64,000 nucleotides of DNA, taken from the NCBI RefSeq assembly GCF_002312805.1, contig NZ_NMUA01000002.1, positions 62,001 to 126,000 of the forward strand, given 5' to 3'. The notes below the pieces were generated by a model. It saw only the letters and a list, made by a program, of their open reading frames with translations. It had not been told where the DNA came from and searched no databases. Positions 27,535 to 37,059 of this stretch are shown here, piece by piece. Each line of letters begins with the position of its first letter. Position 1 is the stretch's first letter. The position numbers and the translations under genes are program-made. The stretch is from Sphingobium sp. D43FB. Lineage in GTDB: Bacteria; Pseudomonadota; Alphaproteobacteria; Sphingomonadales; Sphingomonadaceae.

Positions 27535-27894
27535 CCCCTAGCATGGGTGTGCGGTGCAGCAAAGGCAGGAAGCGGCGTTTTGCAAGGGCGCGGGCGGTTG
27601 CGAAGTATACAGTGTCGTGGCCGACGCAAAAGCGTGGGGACAGACGGGTGGCGCGGATTTCGCAATAGGAGAATTTTTGCGAAGTGGGTGGGTGTGCGGA
27701 GGGGGAGCCGCAGGGAGGGGGAAGTTGACGGGGAGAAAGAGCGGCTTAGAGTATGGCATGATAGGGGGGATGTAGGACAGGGGAATAAGCCGACCGGCGA
27801 ATGTGCGGTTTGGAGCAACGGTCTTAGGTTGGCTGCCATGCCACGATGCCAACCGCAGCCGACCACTGGCCGAGATGGTTTAACCGATCGACGC
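27535..27894. other. 360-base intergenic region, no gene seen
   Basis: The interval between the divergent end of the ABC-F gene and the end of the GGDEF gene contains purine-rich tracts (gggggatgtaggacagggg) and no frame with convincing codon use. No repeat-family member or terminator was found. It presumably holds the ABC-F promoter. Confidence 0.5.
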
Positions 27895-29820
27895 TCAATT
27901 CACAGTGTCTGCTTCTTCAATTACGCACTGATCACGCCCCCGGTGTTTTGCCTTGTACAGCGCTGCATCGGCGGCTGCATATAATTGCGCGAACGACAAT
28001 CTGCCGTGCGCATTAGCGATTCCGATGCTGACAGTCATTTGTCCAGCGGCCCCATCTGCGAATATTCGTTTCGTCTTGCCGATGCCAGACCGAAGTCTTT
28101 CAGCCACGATGATTGCTTCTTCTGGACCGCTGGTCTCGATCAGCGCCATGAACTCCTCGCCGCCGATCCGGCCAAACAAATCCTTATCTCGCAAAAGCGA
28201 TCGCGCGTCCTGGGCTATCTCGGTCAAGATTCGATCACCAACGAGATGGCCATAGGTGTCGTTCACGCGCTTGAAGTGATCAATATCGATTACGAGCATG
28301 TACAGTCGGCGCGCGTTCCGCAGCGCCAACTTTTCTTCCACATCATATAATATCCGTCGGCGGTTCGGGGCGCCGGTGAGAGTATCGCAGTCGGCCAATC
28401 GGCTGAGTTCAACGTTGGCGCGATGCAACTCGTCCGTCCGTTGTGCGACTTGCTGCTCCAGGTTGAGATGGGCGCGCGTGAGTTTTTCCGCCATGTCGTC
28501 GAAGTCGTGGCCAAGTTGTTCCACTTCGTCGAGCTCTGGCCTCGCGCTTGCGGGAGAATCGACGTCGGACTGGAAGCGTCGGGTCAATATTCTTGTCCGT
28601 TCGGTCAGACGCGCAAGCGGCCTTCCGACATAGCGTCGAATCAGCAGGCTGATAGCGATGCCCTGGAGCAAAAGGCAAAGAAACGCCGTTATGGCTACGC
28701 GCGCAACGGCACGCAGTGCGCCTGCTTGTATCACGTCCTCATTTTGGATGGTGAGCACATACCAACCGGGCGTTTTGATCGTGCGCATCGATACATGCGC
28801 GGCCAACCTTGGCGCATGGCCCAAAAATGTCTTGCCGGCATTGCTGCGAATGAACTGCCACAGGGCTTGAAGCTGCGGATCGCGCGTCTGTTTAAGGTCC
28901 AACAATTGTTCCGACCCCGCTTCGCTCTGAAGCGTGTAGCGTGGATGCCGGATGAGCATTCCTTCGGCCGATACGAGTACGGTATCCGTTGCGTGAAGCC
29001 CATTCAACTCATCGGCCGACAGCAAATCATTGAGCAGAAGGCTCGTGCCCCAGGTACCAATGTGTCGCCCGTTCCAATCGACAGGGGTCATGCAGCCCGT
29101 CGTCCAAGTTCGACCGGATGTATCGTATAGGATATGCACGAGAGGTGTACATCGTGTCCGTCGCGATGGATTCAACGCAGCCGTGCTGATCTTTGCGAAC
29201 GTTTCCTGTTGGAAATCAAGGTTGCCGGGAGCTTTCTTCCGGTAGAAGCCGAGCTTGTCCTCACGATCCGGTGCGAACATGATGAGCGTATTGTCCGGAG
29301 TGAAGAAATAGAGACTTTTTAGGTCAGGGCGAATGCCTTCTCCGACTGCGTGCGCCACCCGTGTGGCACGGAGAATGAGCGCTCGCTGGTTCGCATCCGG
29401 TTCCGTCCCGATATAGGCGCCCACACCACGCACATAACCGAATGGTGTCCGGCCACCGTCGAATAGCAGGTCCGAACTTCGCCGTCCCCCGCGACGATCA
29501 CGCGGAAAAAGTGTGTCGAGGTTACGCGCGTCATCGGGGCTTGGACCTTCAGCAAGTTCTGCCAACAATAGCTGTTTGGCATGTTCATGCGCTGCGCTGA
29601 GCCGTGTGAACCGACCCTCCTGAAGTTCCGCCACTTGCCTGTTCTGGCCATCGAGCCGGATCAGCGCCTCGTCCAGGGCTTGGCGCTTTATATCGAAATA
29701 TGCAGCCATGCCCGAAACTAAAAACAATAATCCGATCACGAGCGAAAGCGTGACAGCTGCCCTTGTAGAGACAGACATTTTACCGGCAGCAAATATCTTC
29801 ATGACGCTCTGTTTTGTCAT
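27895..29820 (-). CDS. membrane diguanylate cyclase with periplasmic sensor, HAMP and GGDEF
   Basis: The protein has 641 residues: transmembrane helix 1 (about 22-44), a periplasmic domain of about 320 residues resembling a Cache-type sensor, helix 2 (about 370-392), HAMP with GRPLARLTERTRIL, a coiled linker and a GGDEF domain. The active site reads GGEEF (553-557) with an intact inhibitory I-site RDKD five residues earlier. Other GGDEF hallmarks are DCDTLTGAPNRR and VIDIDHFKRVND. The product should make cyclic-di-GMP in response to a periplasmic cue. The upstream region (29821-29957) has no features. Confidence 0.92.
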   Translation of the reverse strand: MTKQSVMKIFAAGKMSVSTRAAVTLSLVIGLLFLVSGMAAYFDIKRQALDEALIRLDGQNRQVAELQEGRFTRLSAAHEHAKQLLLAELAEGPSPDDARNLDTLFPRDRRGGRRSSDLLFDGGRTPFGYVRGVGAYIGTEPDANQRALILRATRVAHAVGEGIRPDLKSLYFFTPDNTLIMFAPDREDKLGFYRKKAPGNLDFQQETFAKISTAALNPSRRTRCTPLVHILYDTSGRTWTTGCMTPVDWNGRHIGTWGTSLLLNDLLSADELNGLHATDTVLVSAEGMLIRHPRYTLQSEAGSEQLLDLKQTRDPQLQALWQFIRSNAGKTFLGHAPRLAAHVSMRTIKTPGWYVLTIQNEDVIQAGALRAVARVAITAFLCLLLQGIAISLLIRRYVGRPLARLTERTRILTRRFQSDVDSPASARPELDEVEQLGHDFDDMAEKLTRAHLNLEQQVAQRTDELHRANVELSRLADCDTLTGAPNRRRILYDVEEKLALRNARRLYMLVIDIDHFKRVNDTYGHLVGDRILTEIAQDARSLLRDKDLFGRIGGEEFMALIETSGPEEAIIVAERLRSGIGKTKRIFADGAAGQMTVSIGIANAHGRLSFAQLYAAADAALYKAKHRGRDQCVIEEADTVN

Positions 29821-29957
29821 GCCCAGGTAAACAACGCATAAACTATGTCGGGCGATCGCGGGGCGGGATCGGTGATAGACGATCGGAGAGATGTTCGGTC
29901 ATGAGAGCCGCGCAACAGTGCCAGAATGGCGGAAATTGGCGCTATCTCGCCCCTCCC

Positions 29958-30278
29958 TCACGCACTCGCGAAAAACTTCGTCCCCACGACGCCCACGACG
30001 ATCAGCGCCATGAAGCCTATCTGCACGCCGTTCACGCGGTCGCCGAAGAAGAGGATGCCGCCGATGATGACGCCGACGGCGCCAAGGCCGGTCCAGACGG
30101 CATAGGCGGTGCCGGCGGGGATGCCGCGCATGGCGAGGGCGAGGAGGCCCATGTTGAGGAAGCTGAGCGCGATCGGCACGATCGACGCCTGCCAGGTGGC
30201 GACCCCTGCGGCCCATTTGAGGCTCAAGGCCCAGCAGATTTCGGTGAACACGGCGATGCCGAGGATAAGCCACGCCAT
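29958..30278 (-). CDS. SMR-family transporter (SugE/Gdx-like)
   Basis: The protein has 106 residues and four transmembrane helices. The essential Glu of SMR pumps lies in FTEICWALSLKWA (residue 13), and IPAGTAYAVWTGLGAVG matches the SugE/Gdx subgroup better than EmrE-type multidrug pumps. Gdx proteins export guanidinium in exchange for protons; SugE is also linked to quaternary ammonium tolerance. No guanidine riboswitch was recognised upstream. It lies immediately downstream of the tRNA-Tyr gene on the same strand. Confidence 0.85.
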   Translation of the reverse strand: MAWLILGIAVFTEICWALSLKWAAGVATWQASIVPIALSFLNMGLLALAMRGIPAGTAYAVWTGLGAVGVIIGGILFFGDRVNGVQIGFMALIVVGVVGTKFFASA

Positions 30279-30373
30279 GGGCGCTTCCCTTTCGTCTCTC
30301 AGCGGGCTCGGTGGGAGAGCGCGCCAGCCGGAAACCCGGAAGAGGCCGCACGCCGGGGCGCAACGCGCAAGGG

Positions 30374-30460
30374 TGGTGGACAGGGTTGGGTTCGAACCAA
30401 CGTAGGGCGTAGCCCGGCAGATTTACAGTCTGCTGCCTTTAACCACTCGGCCACCTGTCC
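30374..30460 (-). tRNA. tRNA-Tyr (GTA)
   Basis: On the minus strand the acceptor GGACAGG pairs with CCTGTCC, followed by A and an encoded CCA (30374-30376). The D-arm GTGGCCGAGTGG, anticodon loop with GTA (30424-30426), a long variable arm as in class II tRNAs and the GGTTCGAACC T-arm are all present. Confidence 0.97.
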
Positions 30461-30553
30461 AGTACCCTGTGCGATGACAGAAAACTGCCTTTCATCGCGC
30501 CGGAGGCGGCTCAATGGCGAAACGAGGCTTGCCTGTCAATGGGTGGATGTGAA

Positions 30554-31306
30554 ATGAGCGCAATCATGAAAAGAGGTCATCGCTCCGCCAAGCCCAAGGG
30601 CGCCTTCCCGCGCTTCTATGGGCGTCACGCCGTTATTGCGGCTCTCGCCAACCCCAATCGCATCGTGCGCAAGATATGGGGCACGCGCGAAGCGCTGGCC
30701 CCGCTCGACCTGCCCCCGGTGCTGCCGATCGTCTATGCCGACGTCGCCGACATGGGCCGGATGGTCCCGTCGGACGCGCCGCATCAGGGCATCGTCGCCG
30801 AAGTCGAACCGCTGGACGATGTCTGGCTGGACGAAGTGCTGGAACAGGGGCGCGACGACAAGCGCCCGATCCTGGTGCTGGACCAGGTGACGGACCCGCA
30901 TAATGTCGGCGCAATCCTGCGGTCGGCGGCGGCGTTCGACGCGCTGTGCATCGTCACGCAGGACCGGCATGCGCCGCCCGAATCGGGCGTGTTGGCGCGC
31001 GCGGCGTCGGGCGCGCTGGAGATCATGCCGTGGGTGCGGGTGGTGAACCTGGCGCGCGCGCTCGATGAGATTGCCGAGGCAGGCTATTGGCGCATCGGCC
31101 TGGATGGCGATGCGGACACGGTGCTGGGCGAGGCGATCGGCGAATCGCGCGTGGCGCTGGTGCTGGGGGCCGAGGGCGAAGGCTTGCGGCACAACAGCAT
31201 GGCGCATTGCGACATATTGGCGAAGCTGCCGATCAGCCCGCGGATGGAGAGTTTGAACGTCTCCAATGCAGCGGCGATCGCGCTCTATGCGGCGGCGAGT
31301 CGGTAG
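30554..31306 (+). CDS. rlmB: 23S rRNA (guanosine-2'-O-)-methyltransferase RlmB (SpoU family)
   Basis: A SPOUT methyltransferase of 250 residues. A short basic N-terminus (MKRGHRSAKPKG) is followed by the L30e-like substrate domain from FYGRHAVIAAL. The SpoU motifs are LDQVTDPHNVGAILRSAAAFD, LVLGAEGEGLRH and ISPRMESLNVSNAAAIALY, with the knot-forming Asn-Ser-Asn residues. ATG 30554 has GGTGGA six bases upstream; ATG 30539 is possible. It diverges from tRNA-Tyr and ends in a hairpin-T-tract terminator. Confidence 0.93.
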   Translation: MSAIMKRGHRSAKPKGAFPRFYGRHAVIAALANPNRIVRKIWGTREALAPLDLPPVLPIVYADVADMGRMVPSDAPHQGIVAEVEPLDDVWLDEVLEQGRDDKRPILVLDQVTDPHNVGAILRSAAAFDALCIVTQDRHAPPESGVLARAASGALEIMPWVRVVNLARALDEIAEAGYWRIGLDGDADTVLGEAIGESRVALVLGAEGEGLRHNSMAHCDILAKLPISPRMESLNVSNAAAIALYAAASR

Positions 31307-31315
31307 AAGAAAGGA

Positions 31316-31380
31316 AAGGGTGTCGCCCACTTGATAGGGTGACACCCCTCCGTCTCCCCTTGCAGGGGAGGATTTTTTGA
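31316..31380. repeat. CCTCCCC-type repeat downstream of rlmB
   Basis: It begins gggtgtcgcccac, has a gggtgacaccc hairpin and ends in ctccccttgcaggggag followed by a T-tract. It is a short family member, and its last hairpin serves as the rlmB terminator. Confidence 0.75.
31354..31378 (+). terminator. rho-independent terminator of rlmB, built from a repeat
   Basis: CTCCCC-TTGCA-GGGGAG forms a six-pair GC-rich stem with a five-base loop, followed by GATTTTTT. It lies 48 bases after the rlmB stop and just before the stop codon of the convergent ferredoxin gene. Confidence 0.75.
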
Positions 31381-31382
31381 GA

Positions 31383-31700
31383 TCAGTCTTCGGGGGCGAT
31401 GGTGACGCGCAGGCCGTCGAGCGCGTCGCTCAGCACGACCTGGCAGGACAGGCGGCTGGTGTCGTTGCGGTGGTCGGAGCTGTCGAGCAGGTCGTTTTCG
31501 TCCTCGGTCATCGCAGGCAGCACATCGGCGAAGTCGGGATCGACATAGATATGGCAGGTGGCGCAGGAGCAGCAGCCGCCGCACAGGGCCAGCAATTCGT
31601 CAAAGCCGTTGTCGCGGATGACTTCCATCACCGACAGGCCATTGTCGCCCTCGACAGCCTGTTCTTCGCCCGCACGGTTGACCACGATCAGTTTCGGCAT
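31383..31700 (-). CDS. [2Fe-2S] ferredoxin, adrenodoxin/putidaredoxin type
   Basis: The protein has 105 residues. Cysteines C40-x5-C46-x2-C49 and C86 match the vertebrate/bacterial adrenodoxin-type cluster motif, with two extra cysteines (43, 44) in [12 protein letters not shown]. The acidic helix DENDLLD is where redox partners such as ferredoxin reductase and cytochromes P450 dock. It probably serves a P450 or another monooxygenase, or Fe-S assembly; none of these is adjacent. It is monocistronic and convergent with rlmB. Confidence 0.92.
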   Translation of the reverse strand: MPKLIVVNRAGEEQAVEGDNGLSVMEVIRDNGFDELLALCGGCCSCATCHIYVDPDFADVLPAMTEDENDLLDSSDHRNDTSRLSCQVVLSDALDGLRVTIAPED

Positions 31701-31780
31701 CTATCCAGTCCCCTAGGAAATTATCTCCGCTGCTCTGACGGAGGGACGGCCGGAAATCAAGCGCTGCTGAGGGAAACATC

Positions 31781-32398
31781 ATGGTGACGACGGCGCAGCA
31801 GTTGCGCGACAGCCTGGACGCGATCGCCGCCATCGAGCCGGGGTTCGCCGCGGCGCTGGCGCGGGCGGGCTATCCTGAACCGCGGGTGCGGGAGCCGGGC
31901 TATGAGACATTGCTGCGCACGATCGTCGGGCAGCAGGTCAGCGTCGCGTCGGCAGGTGCGGTGTGGCGCAAGCTGGAGGCGGAACTGGGCGAAGGCTGTG
32001 CGCCCGACGTGCTGCTGGCGCGCGACTATGATGCGTTGCGGGCGTGCGGGCTGTCGCGGCAGAAGCAGGGCTATGCGCGGAGCCTGGCCGAGATGGTGGT
32101 TTCGGGCGCGCTGGACCTCCACGCTTTGCCCGCCGATGACGAGGACGCGATCGCGCAACTGGTGCGGATCAAGGGGATCGGGCGCTGGTCGGCGGAAATC
32201 TATCTGTTGTTTGCAGAAGGGCGGCCCGATATCTGGCCGGCGGGGGATCTGGCCGTGCAGATCGAGACGGGACGGATATTGGGATTGCCCGAACGGCCGA
32301 GCGAGAAAGCGACCCGCGCTTTGGCAGACGCCTGGCGACCGCATCGCGGCGCGGCGGCGATCATGGCCTGGCACCATTATAACATCGAGGTATTATGA
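31781..32398 (+). CDS. DNA-3-methyladenine glycosylase (AlkA, HhH-GPD family)
   Basis: The protein has 205 residues and no N-terminal TBP-like domain, as in short alphaproteobacterial AlkA. The helix-hairpin-helix motif reads LVRIKGIGRWSAEIYLLF and the catalytic Asp is in WPAGDLAVQ. An early TLLRTIVGQQVSVASA is the family's QQ-x-S block. It removes alkylated purines, starting base excision repair. The stop overlaps the next small gene by ATGA, so the two are likely co-translated. Confidence 0.9.
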   Translation: MVTTAQQLRDSLDAIAAIEPGFAAALARAGYPEPRVREPGYETLLRTIVGQQVSVASAGAVWRKLEAELGEGCAPDVLLARDYDALRACGLSRQKQGYARSLAEMVVSGALDLHALPADDEDAIAQLVRIKGIGRWSAEIYLLFAEGRPDIWPAGDLAVQIETGRILGLPERPSEKATRALADAWRPHRGAAAIMAWHHYNIEVL

Positions 32399-32631
32399 CC
32401 AAGACCCTGCCCCCCAAACTGCCGCATGCCCGCTACATTGTCCTGCACCATGATGGCGCGTGGAAGATCAATCTGAACAACAACTATTATGGCCCGTTCG
32501 CGACCCAAGAGGCGGCGGTCGAGAGCGCGACGGCGACGGCGCGGCAGGCAAGCGAGGGCGGTTATCCGGCGTCGGTGCTGTTGATGAAGGGGACGGAATT
32601 CGAAACGCTGTGGACCAGCGAGGCGGCGTAA
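32395..32631 (+). CDS. small DUF2188-like protein
   Basis: The 78-residue protein reads as a GAWKINLNNNYYGPFATQEAAVESATATARQ strand-helix unit, the pattern of DUF2188, where the name sequence is W.V...G......F.tqeeAi..A...A. The role is unknown; proteins like this often accompany DNA-repair or stress genes. It overlaps the AlkA stop codon and is followed by 88 bases with no recognised signal before the response regulator. Confidence 0.75.
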   Translation: MTKTLPPKLPHARYIVLHHDGAWKINLNNNYYGPFATQEAAVESATATARQASEGGYPASVLLMKGTEFETLWTSEAA

Positions 32632-32731
32632 GCCCTGTCCAATAGTGTAGTTTTCAAGGCTTTATCCGCCAGCGGGGGAACTGAACCACGGTGCGGGACA
32701 TTCCGTTGATCCAGATTATATGGAAATGGGA

Positions 32732-33166
32732 ATGAGCAAGAAGGTTCTAATCGTCGAGGACGAGATATTCGTCGCGCTGGAAATCGAGCAGATCGTCGAG
32801 GACGCCGGATTCGACGTCGGCGCGATCGCGGCCGACCGGGATGCGGCGCTCGCCTGCGCCGATTCGTGCGACATCGCGCTCGTCGATCTGAACCTGCGCG
32901 ATGGGCCGACGGGTCCGGCGATCGGCATGGAATTGGCGCTGCATCATGGCGTGCGGGTCATCTATGTGACCGCCAATCCCGCCCAGATCGGCCCGGCTTC
33001 GGTGGCGGCGCTGGGCGTCATCACTAAGCCGTTTCGCGCTCATAGCATCGTGGCGGCGTTGCAACTGGCGGCAGAGGATACGCCGGAACCCTGCGCCGCC
33101 GATATTGCGGGCTTTATTCCTTTCCTGCCGTCCGACTCATCGAACGGCGCGGAATCGAGAGGCTGA
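32732..33166 (+). CDS. single-domain response regulator
   Basis: A receiver domain of 144 residues from ATG 32732 (ATG 32720 possible). VLIVEDEIFVALEIEQIVEDAG provides the acidic residues, ALVDLNLRDGP the phospho-acceptor Asp, TAN the conserved Thr position and VITKPF the Lys. A 25-residue tail follows, with no output domain. The VEDE..VA.EIE..ve.AG pattern is typical of regulators paired with HWE kinases; such a kinase is convergent here and overlaps this gene by 53 bases. Confidence 0.88.
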   Translation: MSKKVLIVEDEIFVALEIEQIVEDAGFDVGAIAADRDAALACADSCDIALVDLNLRDGPTGPAIGMELALHHGVRVIYVTANPAQIGPASVAALGVITKPFRAHSIVAALQLAAEDTPEPCAADIAGFIPFLPSDSSNGAESRG

Positions 33167-34640
33167 TCGCAAGGCCCTCCGAGCGCCATTCGCGCTCGAT
33201 TCTACCACCCAGTTGCCGTTCGACGCTGAGCGTCATCAGGCGGCTGCCGAACCCGTCGGTGCTGGAAGGCGCCACGCTCGGCCCGCCCTCTTCGCGCCAG
33301 TCGATGCGGATATCGTCGCCTTCGGCACTCACCGCGAGATGGACGCGCCCGTCCGGCACGGAGAGCGCGCCATATTTGGCGGCGTTGGTGGCGAGTTCGT
33401 GGAAGAGCAGCGCGAGAGGCGTCGCGGAACGGTCGTCGATCGCGGCATCGTCGCCCGACAGGCGGATGCGCGAGCCGTCCGTGCCGCGATAGGGCGCGAA
33501 GATTTGCTTGAGGATGCCCGACAGGCTGCCGACCCCCTGCCCCGGCTGCGGCGCGGATTCGGCGCTGTGCGGGCGTACGAAATCATGCGCGCGACCCAGG
33601 GCGAGGATGCGGTCGCGCAAGTCGTCGGCGACATCGCCGATCTGCGGATGCTGGCGCGCGGACAGGCCAATGAGGCCAGCGATGACCGAAAAGATGTTCT
33701 TGATCCGATGGGAGAGTTCGTGCGCGATCATCTCGCGCTCTTCCATCATCAATTTCTGTTCGTGAATGTCGGTGCAGGTGCCGATCCAGCGGGTGATCGT
33801 GCCTTCGGCATCGCGGATCGGCAAGGCGCGGCCCAGCGTCCAGCGATATTCGCCGCTATGGTGACGCAGGCGATATTCGATCTCATAGGGTTCGCCGGTG
33901 ACGAGGCTGGTGCGCCAGCGGCCCCAGGCGCGCTCCTGATCGTCGGGGTGGAAGACGCCGCTCCACCCGTCGCCATCGGTCGAGCCGGCAGGCGTGCCGG
34001 TATATTCATACCAGCGCGCGTTATAATAATCGTGAAAGCCATCGGGCAGCGTCGACCAGACCATTTGCGGCATGGTGTCGGCCAGCGTGTGGAACATGCG
34101 ATCGCTGGTGGCGAGCGCCGCCGCGCTTTCATTCTGGAAGGTGATGATGTCGCGGTCGCGGCGACGCCCCTCCAGTTCGACCATCACCTGCCGGGCGAGC
34201 AGGACCATGCCCTGGCGCTGCATCGACGTCAGGTCGGCGCGCGGCTTGGTGTCGATGACGCATAGCGCGCCGAGCGGCACGCCATCGGCCCCGACCAGCG
34301 GTGCGCCGGCGTAGAAGCGGATATGCGGCGGGCCAGTGACCAGCAGATTGTCGGCGAAGCGGTGATTCTGGGTCGCGTCGGGGACGACGAAAATCTCCGA
34401 CCCCAGCATAGCGTGAGCGCAGAAGGAGACGTCGCGCGGGGTTTCCTCCGCGTCCAGCCCGGTACGGGCCAGGAAGCGCTGGCGCACATCCTCAACGATG
34501 CTGACCAAGGCGATCGGCGCGTCGCACAGCGTTGCCGCGAAATCGGTGATCTCGTCCAGATTGCGGAAACCACCGGCGTCCAGATCGTAGAGCGCGAGCA
34601 GCGCGGCACGATCCGTCTCCAGGCCGCGGCCCTCAGCCAT
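33114..34640 (-). CDS. HWE-family histidine kinase with GAF and PAS sensor domains
   Basis: A soluble kinase of 508 residues from ATG 34640. It has an N-terminal GAF domain (about 20-155), a PAS/PAC domain with [26 protein letters not shown] and [26 protein letters not shown] (about 175-295), then an HWE kinase domain: H-box [22 protein letters not shown]-box [14 protein letters not shown] and the name-giving WRE in IDWREEGGP. The sensed signal is unknown; the PAS lacks the cysteine motif of LOV domains. It overlaps the murA stop by eight bases and the response regulator (other strand) by 53 bases. The frame could extend to 34697. Confidence 0.9.
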   Translation of the reverse strand: MAEGRGLETDRAALLALYDLDAGGFRNLDEITDFAATLCDAPIALVSIVEDVRQRFLARTGLDAEETPRDVSFCAHAMLGSEIFVVPDATQNHRFADNLLVTGPPHIRFYAGAPLVGADGVPLGALCVIDTKPRADLTSMQRQGMVLLARQVMVELEGRRRDRDIITFQNESAAALATSDRMFHTLADTMPQMVWSTLPDGFHDYYNARWYEYTGTPAGSTDGDGWSGVFHPDDQERAWGRWRTSLVTGEPYEIEYRLRHHSGEYRWTLGRALPIRDAEGTITRWIGTCTDIHEQKLMMEEREMIAHELSHRIKNIFSVIAGLIGLSARQHPQIGDVADDLRDRILALGRAHDFVRPHSAESAPQPGQGVGSLSGILKQIFAPYRGTDGSRIRLSGDDAAIDDRSATPLALLFHELATNAAKYGALSVPDGRVHLAVSAEGDDIRIDWREEGGPSVAPSSTDGFGSRLMTLSVERQLGGRIEREWRSEGLAISLSIPRRSMSRTAGKE

Positions 34641-35916
34641 CGCTGACCCGTTCGATATCCGCGCCGACGGCGGACAATTTTTCTTCGAGCCGTTCATAGC
34701 CGCGATCGAGATGATAGACGCGGTTGACCTGGGTTTCGCCTTCGGCGGCGAGGCCCGCGAGAATGAGGCTCATCGAGGCGCGCAGGTCGGTCGCCATTAC
34801 GGGCGCACCAACGAGGCGGGGCACGCCGCGCACGACGGCGGTGCGGCCGTTGACGGCGATGTCGGCCCCCATGCGCGCCAGTTCGGGCACATGCATGTAG
34901 CGATTTTCGAAGATGGTTTCGGTCAGCACCGATGCGCCATCGGCCATGGTCAGCATCGCCATGAACTGCGCCTGCATGTCGGTCGGGAAAGCCGGAAAAG
35001 GCGCGGTCGAAAGGGTGAGCGGGCGCAGCTTGCCGTCCGAGGCGACGCGAATGCCGCCCTTATAGGGATCGACCTGCACCCCGGCCTCGCGCAGCGCGAC
35101 GATGATGGCGTGCATGTCGTTTTCATTGGCCCCGGCGAGATCGAGCGAGCCCCCGGCGATGGCGACGGCGCAGGCATAGCTGCCCGCTTCGATCCGGTCG
35201 GGCATCACGCTATAGGTCGCGCCATGCAGCCGTTCGCGGCCGTGGATCACCAGCCGGTCTGTGCCGACGCCTTCGATATCGGCACCCATGGCGATCAGCA
35301 GGTTGCACAGATCGACGATTTCCGGTTCGCGCGCGGCATTGTCGAGGATGCAGGTGCCCTTGGCGAGCGAGGCGGCCATCAGCGCATTTTCGGTCGCGCC
35401 GACCGACACCACCGGAAAGGTGAAGTGGCCGCCGGGCAGGCCGCCATCGGGCACGCTGGCGCGGACATAGCCTGCCGTGATTTCAAGCACCGCGCCAAAG
35501 GCTTCGAGCGCTTTCAGATGCAGATCGATCGGCCGGTTGCCGATGGCGCAGCCACCCGGCAGCGAGACCCGCGCTTCGCCTGCACGGGCAAGCAAGGGAC
35601 CAAGCACCAGGATCGACGCGCGCATCTTGCGCACGATGTCATAGGGCGCTTCGGTCGAAGTGACGCGACCCGCGCGCATGGTGAGGACGCGGCCGAAATC
35701 CTCCGGCCTCGCGCCCTCGATCATGGTCGAGACGCCCAGCTGGTTCAGCAAGTGGCCGAAGCTGTCGACATCGGCCAGGCGCGGCAGATTGCGCAGCGTT
35801 ACCGGCTCGTCGGTCAACAAGGCGCAGGGCAGCAGCGTCAAAGCCGCATTTTTCGCGCCGGAAATGGGAAGGCGGCCGTTCAGAGCGTTGCCGCCGCGAA
35901 TATCAATGCGGTCCAT
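34633..35916 (-). CDS. murA: UDP-N-acetylglucosamine 1-carboxyvinyltransferase
   Basis: MurA is the first committed peptidoglycan enzyme. The 427-residue protein has ISGAKNAAL at residues 18-26, the catalytic Cys123 in [10 protein letters not shown] (a Cys, so fosfomycin-sensitive in principle) and the C-terminal [11 protein letters not shown] and [13 protein letters not shown]. It is followed without a gap by the HWE kinase gene. A 60-codon frame overlapping its start on the same strand (35903-36085) is not credited. Confidence 0.97.
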   Translation of the reverse strand: MDRIDIRGGNALNGRLPISGAKNAALTLLPCALLTDEPVTLRNLPRLADVDSFGHLLNQLGVSTMIEGARPEDFGRVLTMRAGRVTSTEAPYDIVRKMRASILVLGPLLARAGEARVSLPGGCAIGNRPIDLHLKALEAFGAVLEITAGYVRASVPDGGLPGGHFTFPVVSVGATENALMAASLAKGTCILDNAAREPEIVDLCNLLIAMGADIEGVGTDRLVIHGRERLHGATYSVMPDRIEAGSYACAVAIAGGSLDLAGANENDMHAIIVALREAGVQVDPYKGGIRVASDGKLRPLTLSTAPFPAFPTDMQAQFMAMLTMADGASVLTETIFENRYMHVPELARMGADIAVNGRTAVVRGVPRLVGAPVMATDLRASMSLILAGLAAEGETQVNRVYHLDRGYERLEEKLSAVGADIERVSDG

Positions 35917-36115
35917 CGGACAGGGTTAATAGCGGCAAATGCGCGCCGCGCAAGGCGGACGCCGTAGCATTCGTCACCTGTGCGCGGCGTGCGCGCAATA
36001 TAACGGCAACAATCGTCGCCAGCTTGATCGAGTTTAGTGCGACGGGCGCAAATGCAGCCAAAAGGCGCTTGAGGCGTTCTGCCATCGTAACGAGAATTGG
36101 AAGAAGGTGTTATTG

Positions 36116-36847
36116 GTGGCAACGAGTTGTTTCGCCGCAAGGCTGGCCAAACAGGTGCCGCTGTCGGACGCGGAAAAGACGGCACTGGCACGGTTGGAGG
36201 AAAACCCCCGCAAGGTAAAGCGCGGGGCGATGGTTCAGCGTGTCAATGATACGGTGACGGAATTGTTCGTGCTGCGCGAAGGCCGGATGATGAGCTTCGT
36301 CATCATGCCCGACGGCAGCCGTCAGATATTGCGCGTCTATTTTCCGGGCGACTTCATCGGGTCGGCTAGCACCATCTATAGCCGCGCGCCCGAATCGCTG
36401 ATCGCGCTGACCGACGCGATTATCTGTCCGTTCGACAAGCATGCGCTGCGTCGACTGCTCGATGAATCGCCGCGTGTGGCAGCGTTGCTGTTCCTGCTGT
36501 CCAATGCGGAGCGGGTGGCGATGACCGACCGGCTCGCATCGCTGGGGCGGACATCGGCCAAGGCGCGCGTCGCCTCCTTCCTGCTCGACATGTTCGACCG
36601 CATCCGCGTTACCGACGATGCCGTCACCGACAGTTTCGACCTGAAGCTGACGCAGGAGGAAATCGGCGATTCGATCGGCCTGACATCGGTGCATGTGAAC
36701 CGCATGATCCGGCAAATGGAGGAAGAAGGGCTGATCAGCCGGTCCAACGGCCGCATCACGCTGCGCGACCTGCCCCGGCTGGAAGAGATCGGCCATTATA
36801 CCAATCGGCAGAAGGATATGGACCTGGACTGGTTGCCGGTCGGATAG
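36116..36847 (+). CDS. Crp/Fnr-family transcriptional regulator without Fe-S cysteines
   Basis: A cyclic-nucleotide-binding-like fold (LFVLREGRMMSFVIMPDGSRQILRVYFPGDFIG) is followed by a dimer helix and a winged helix-turn-helix with LTQEEIGDSIGLTSVHVNRMIRQMEEEGLI. The recognition helix reads VHVNR, not the E..SR of FNR, so it should bind a different operator. The N-terminus has one Cys only. Start is uncertain: GTG 36107 or GTG 36116; the latter has AAGAAGG eight bases upstream. It diverges from murA. Confidence 0.85.
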   Translation: MATSCFAARLAKQVPLSDAEKTALARLEENPRKVKRGAMVQRVNDTVTELFVLREGRMMSFVIMPDGSRQILRVYFPGDFIGSASTIYSRAPESLIALTDAIICPFDKHALRRLLDESPRVAALLFLLSNAERVAMTDRLASLGRTSAKARVASFLLDMFDRIRVTDDAVTDSFDLKLTQEEIGDSIGLTSVHVNRMIRQMEEEGLISRSNGRITLRDLPRLEEIGHYTNRQKDMDLDWLPVG

Positions 36848-36879
36848 CGATCTGATCTTGATGCAGGTGCTCTTCATTT

Positions 36880-37036
36880 CCGTTCGTGCTGAGTAGAGCC
36901 TGAGCCTGTCGAAGGCTCATATCGAAGCATCTGGCGGCTGCGCATGATCCTTCGATACGCCATTTCGACTTCGCTCAATGCCTGTCCTGAGCGCCTGCCC
37001 TAGCAGGCAGTCGAAGGGGCTACTCAGGACGAACGG
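36880..37036. repeat. REP-like palindrome, CCGTTCG family (double unit)
   Basis: The inverted ends are ccgttcgtgctgagtagagcc and ggctactcaggacgaacgg, with two inner segments gcctgtcgaaggctc and cctgccctagcaggcagtcgaagg. It lies between the Crp/Fnr gene and the small cytochrome gene. Confidence 0.85.
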
Positions 37037-37059
37037 TGTTATTTGAAGGGCTTAACGTA

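Noticed and set aside
26074..27984. 636-codon frame antisense to the ABC-F gene
   Set aside because: Shadow of a clear ABC-F gene.
35903..36085. 60-codon frame overlapping the murA start
   Set aside because: Weakly plausible, but it overlaps murA out of frame, has no family and lies in the murA/Crp promoter interval.
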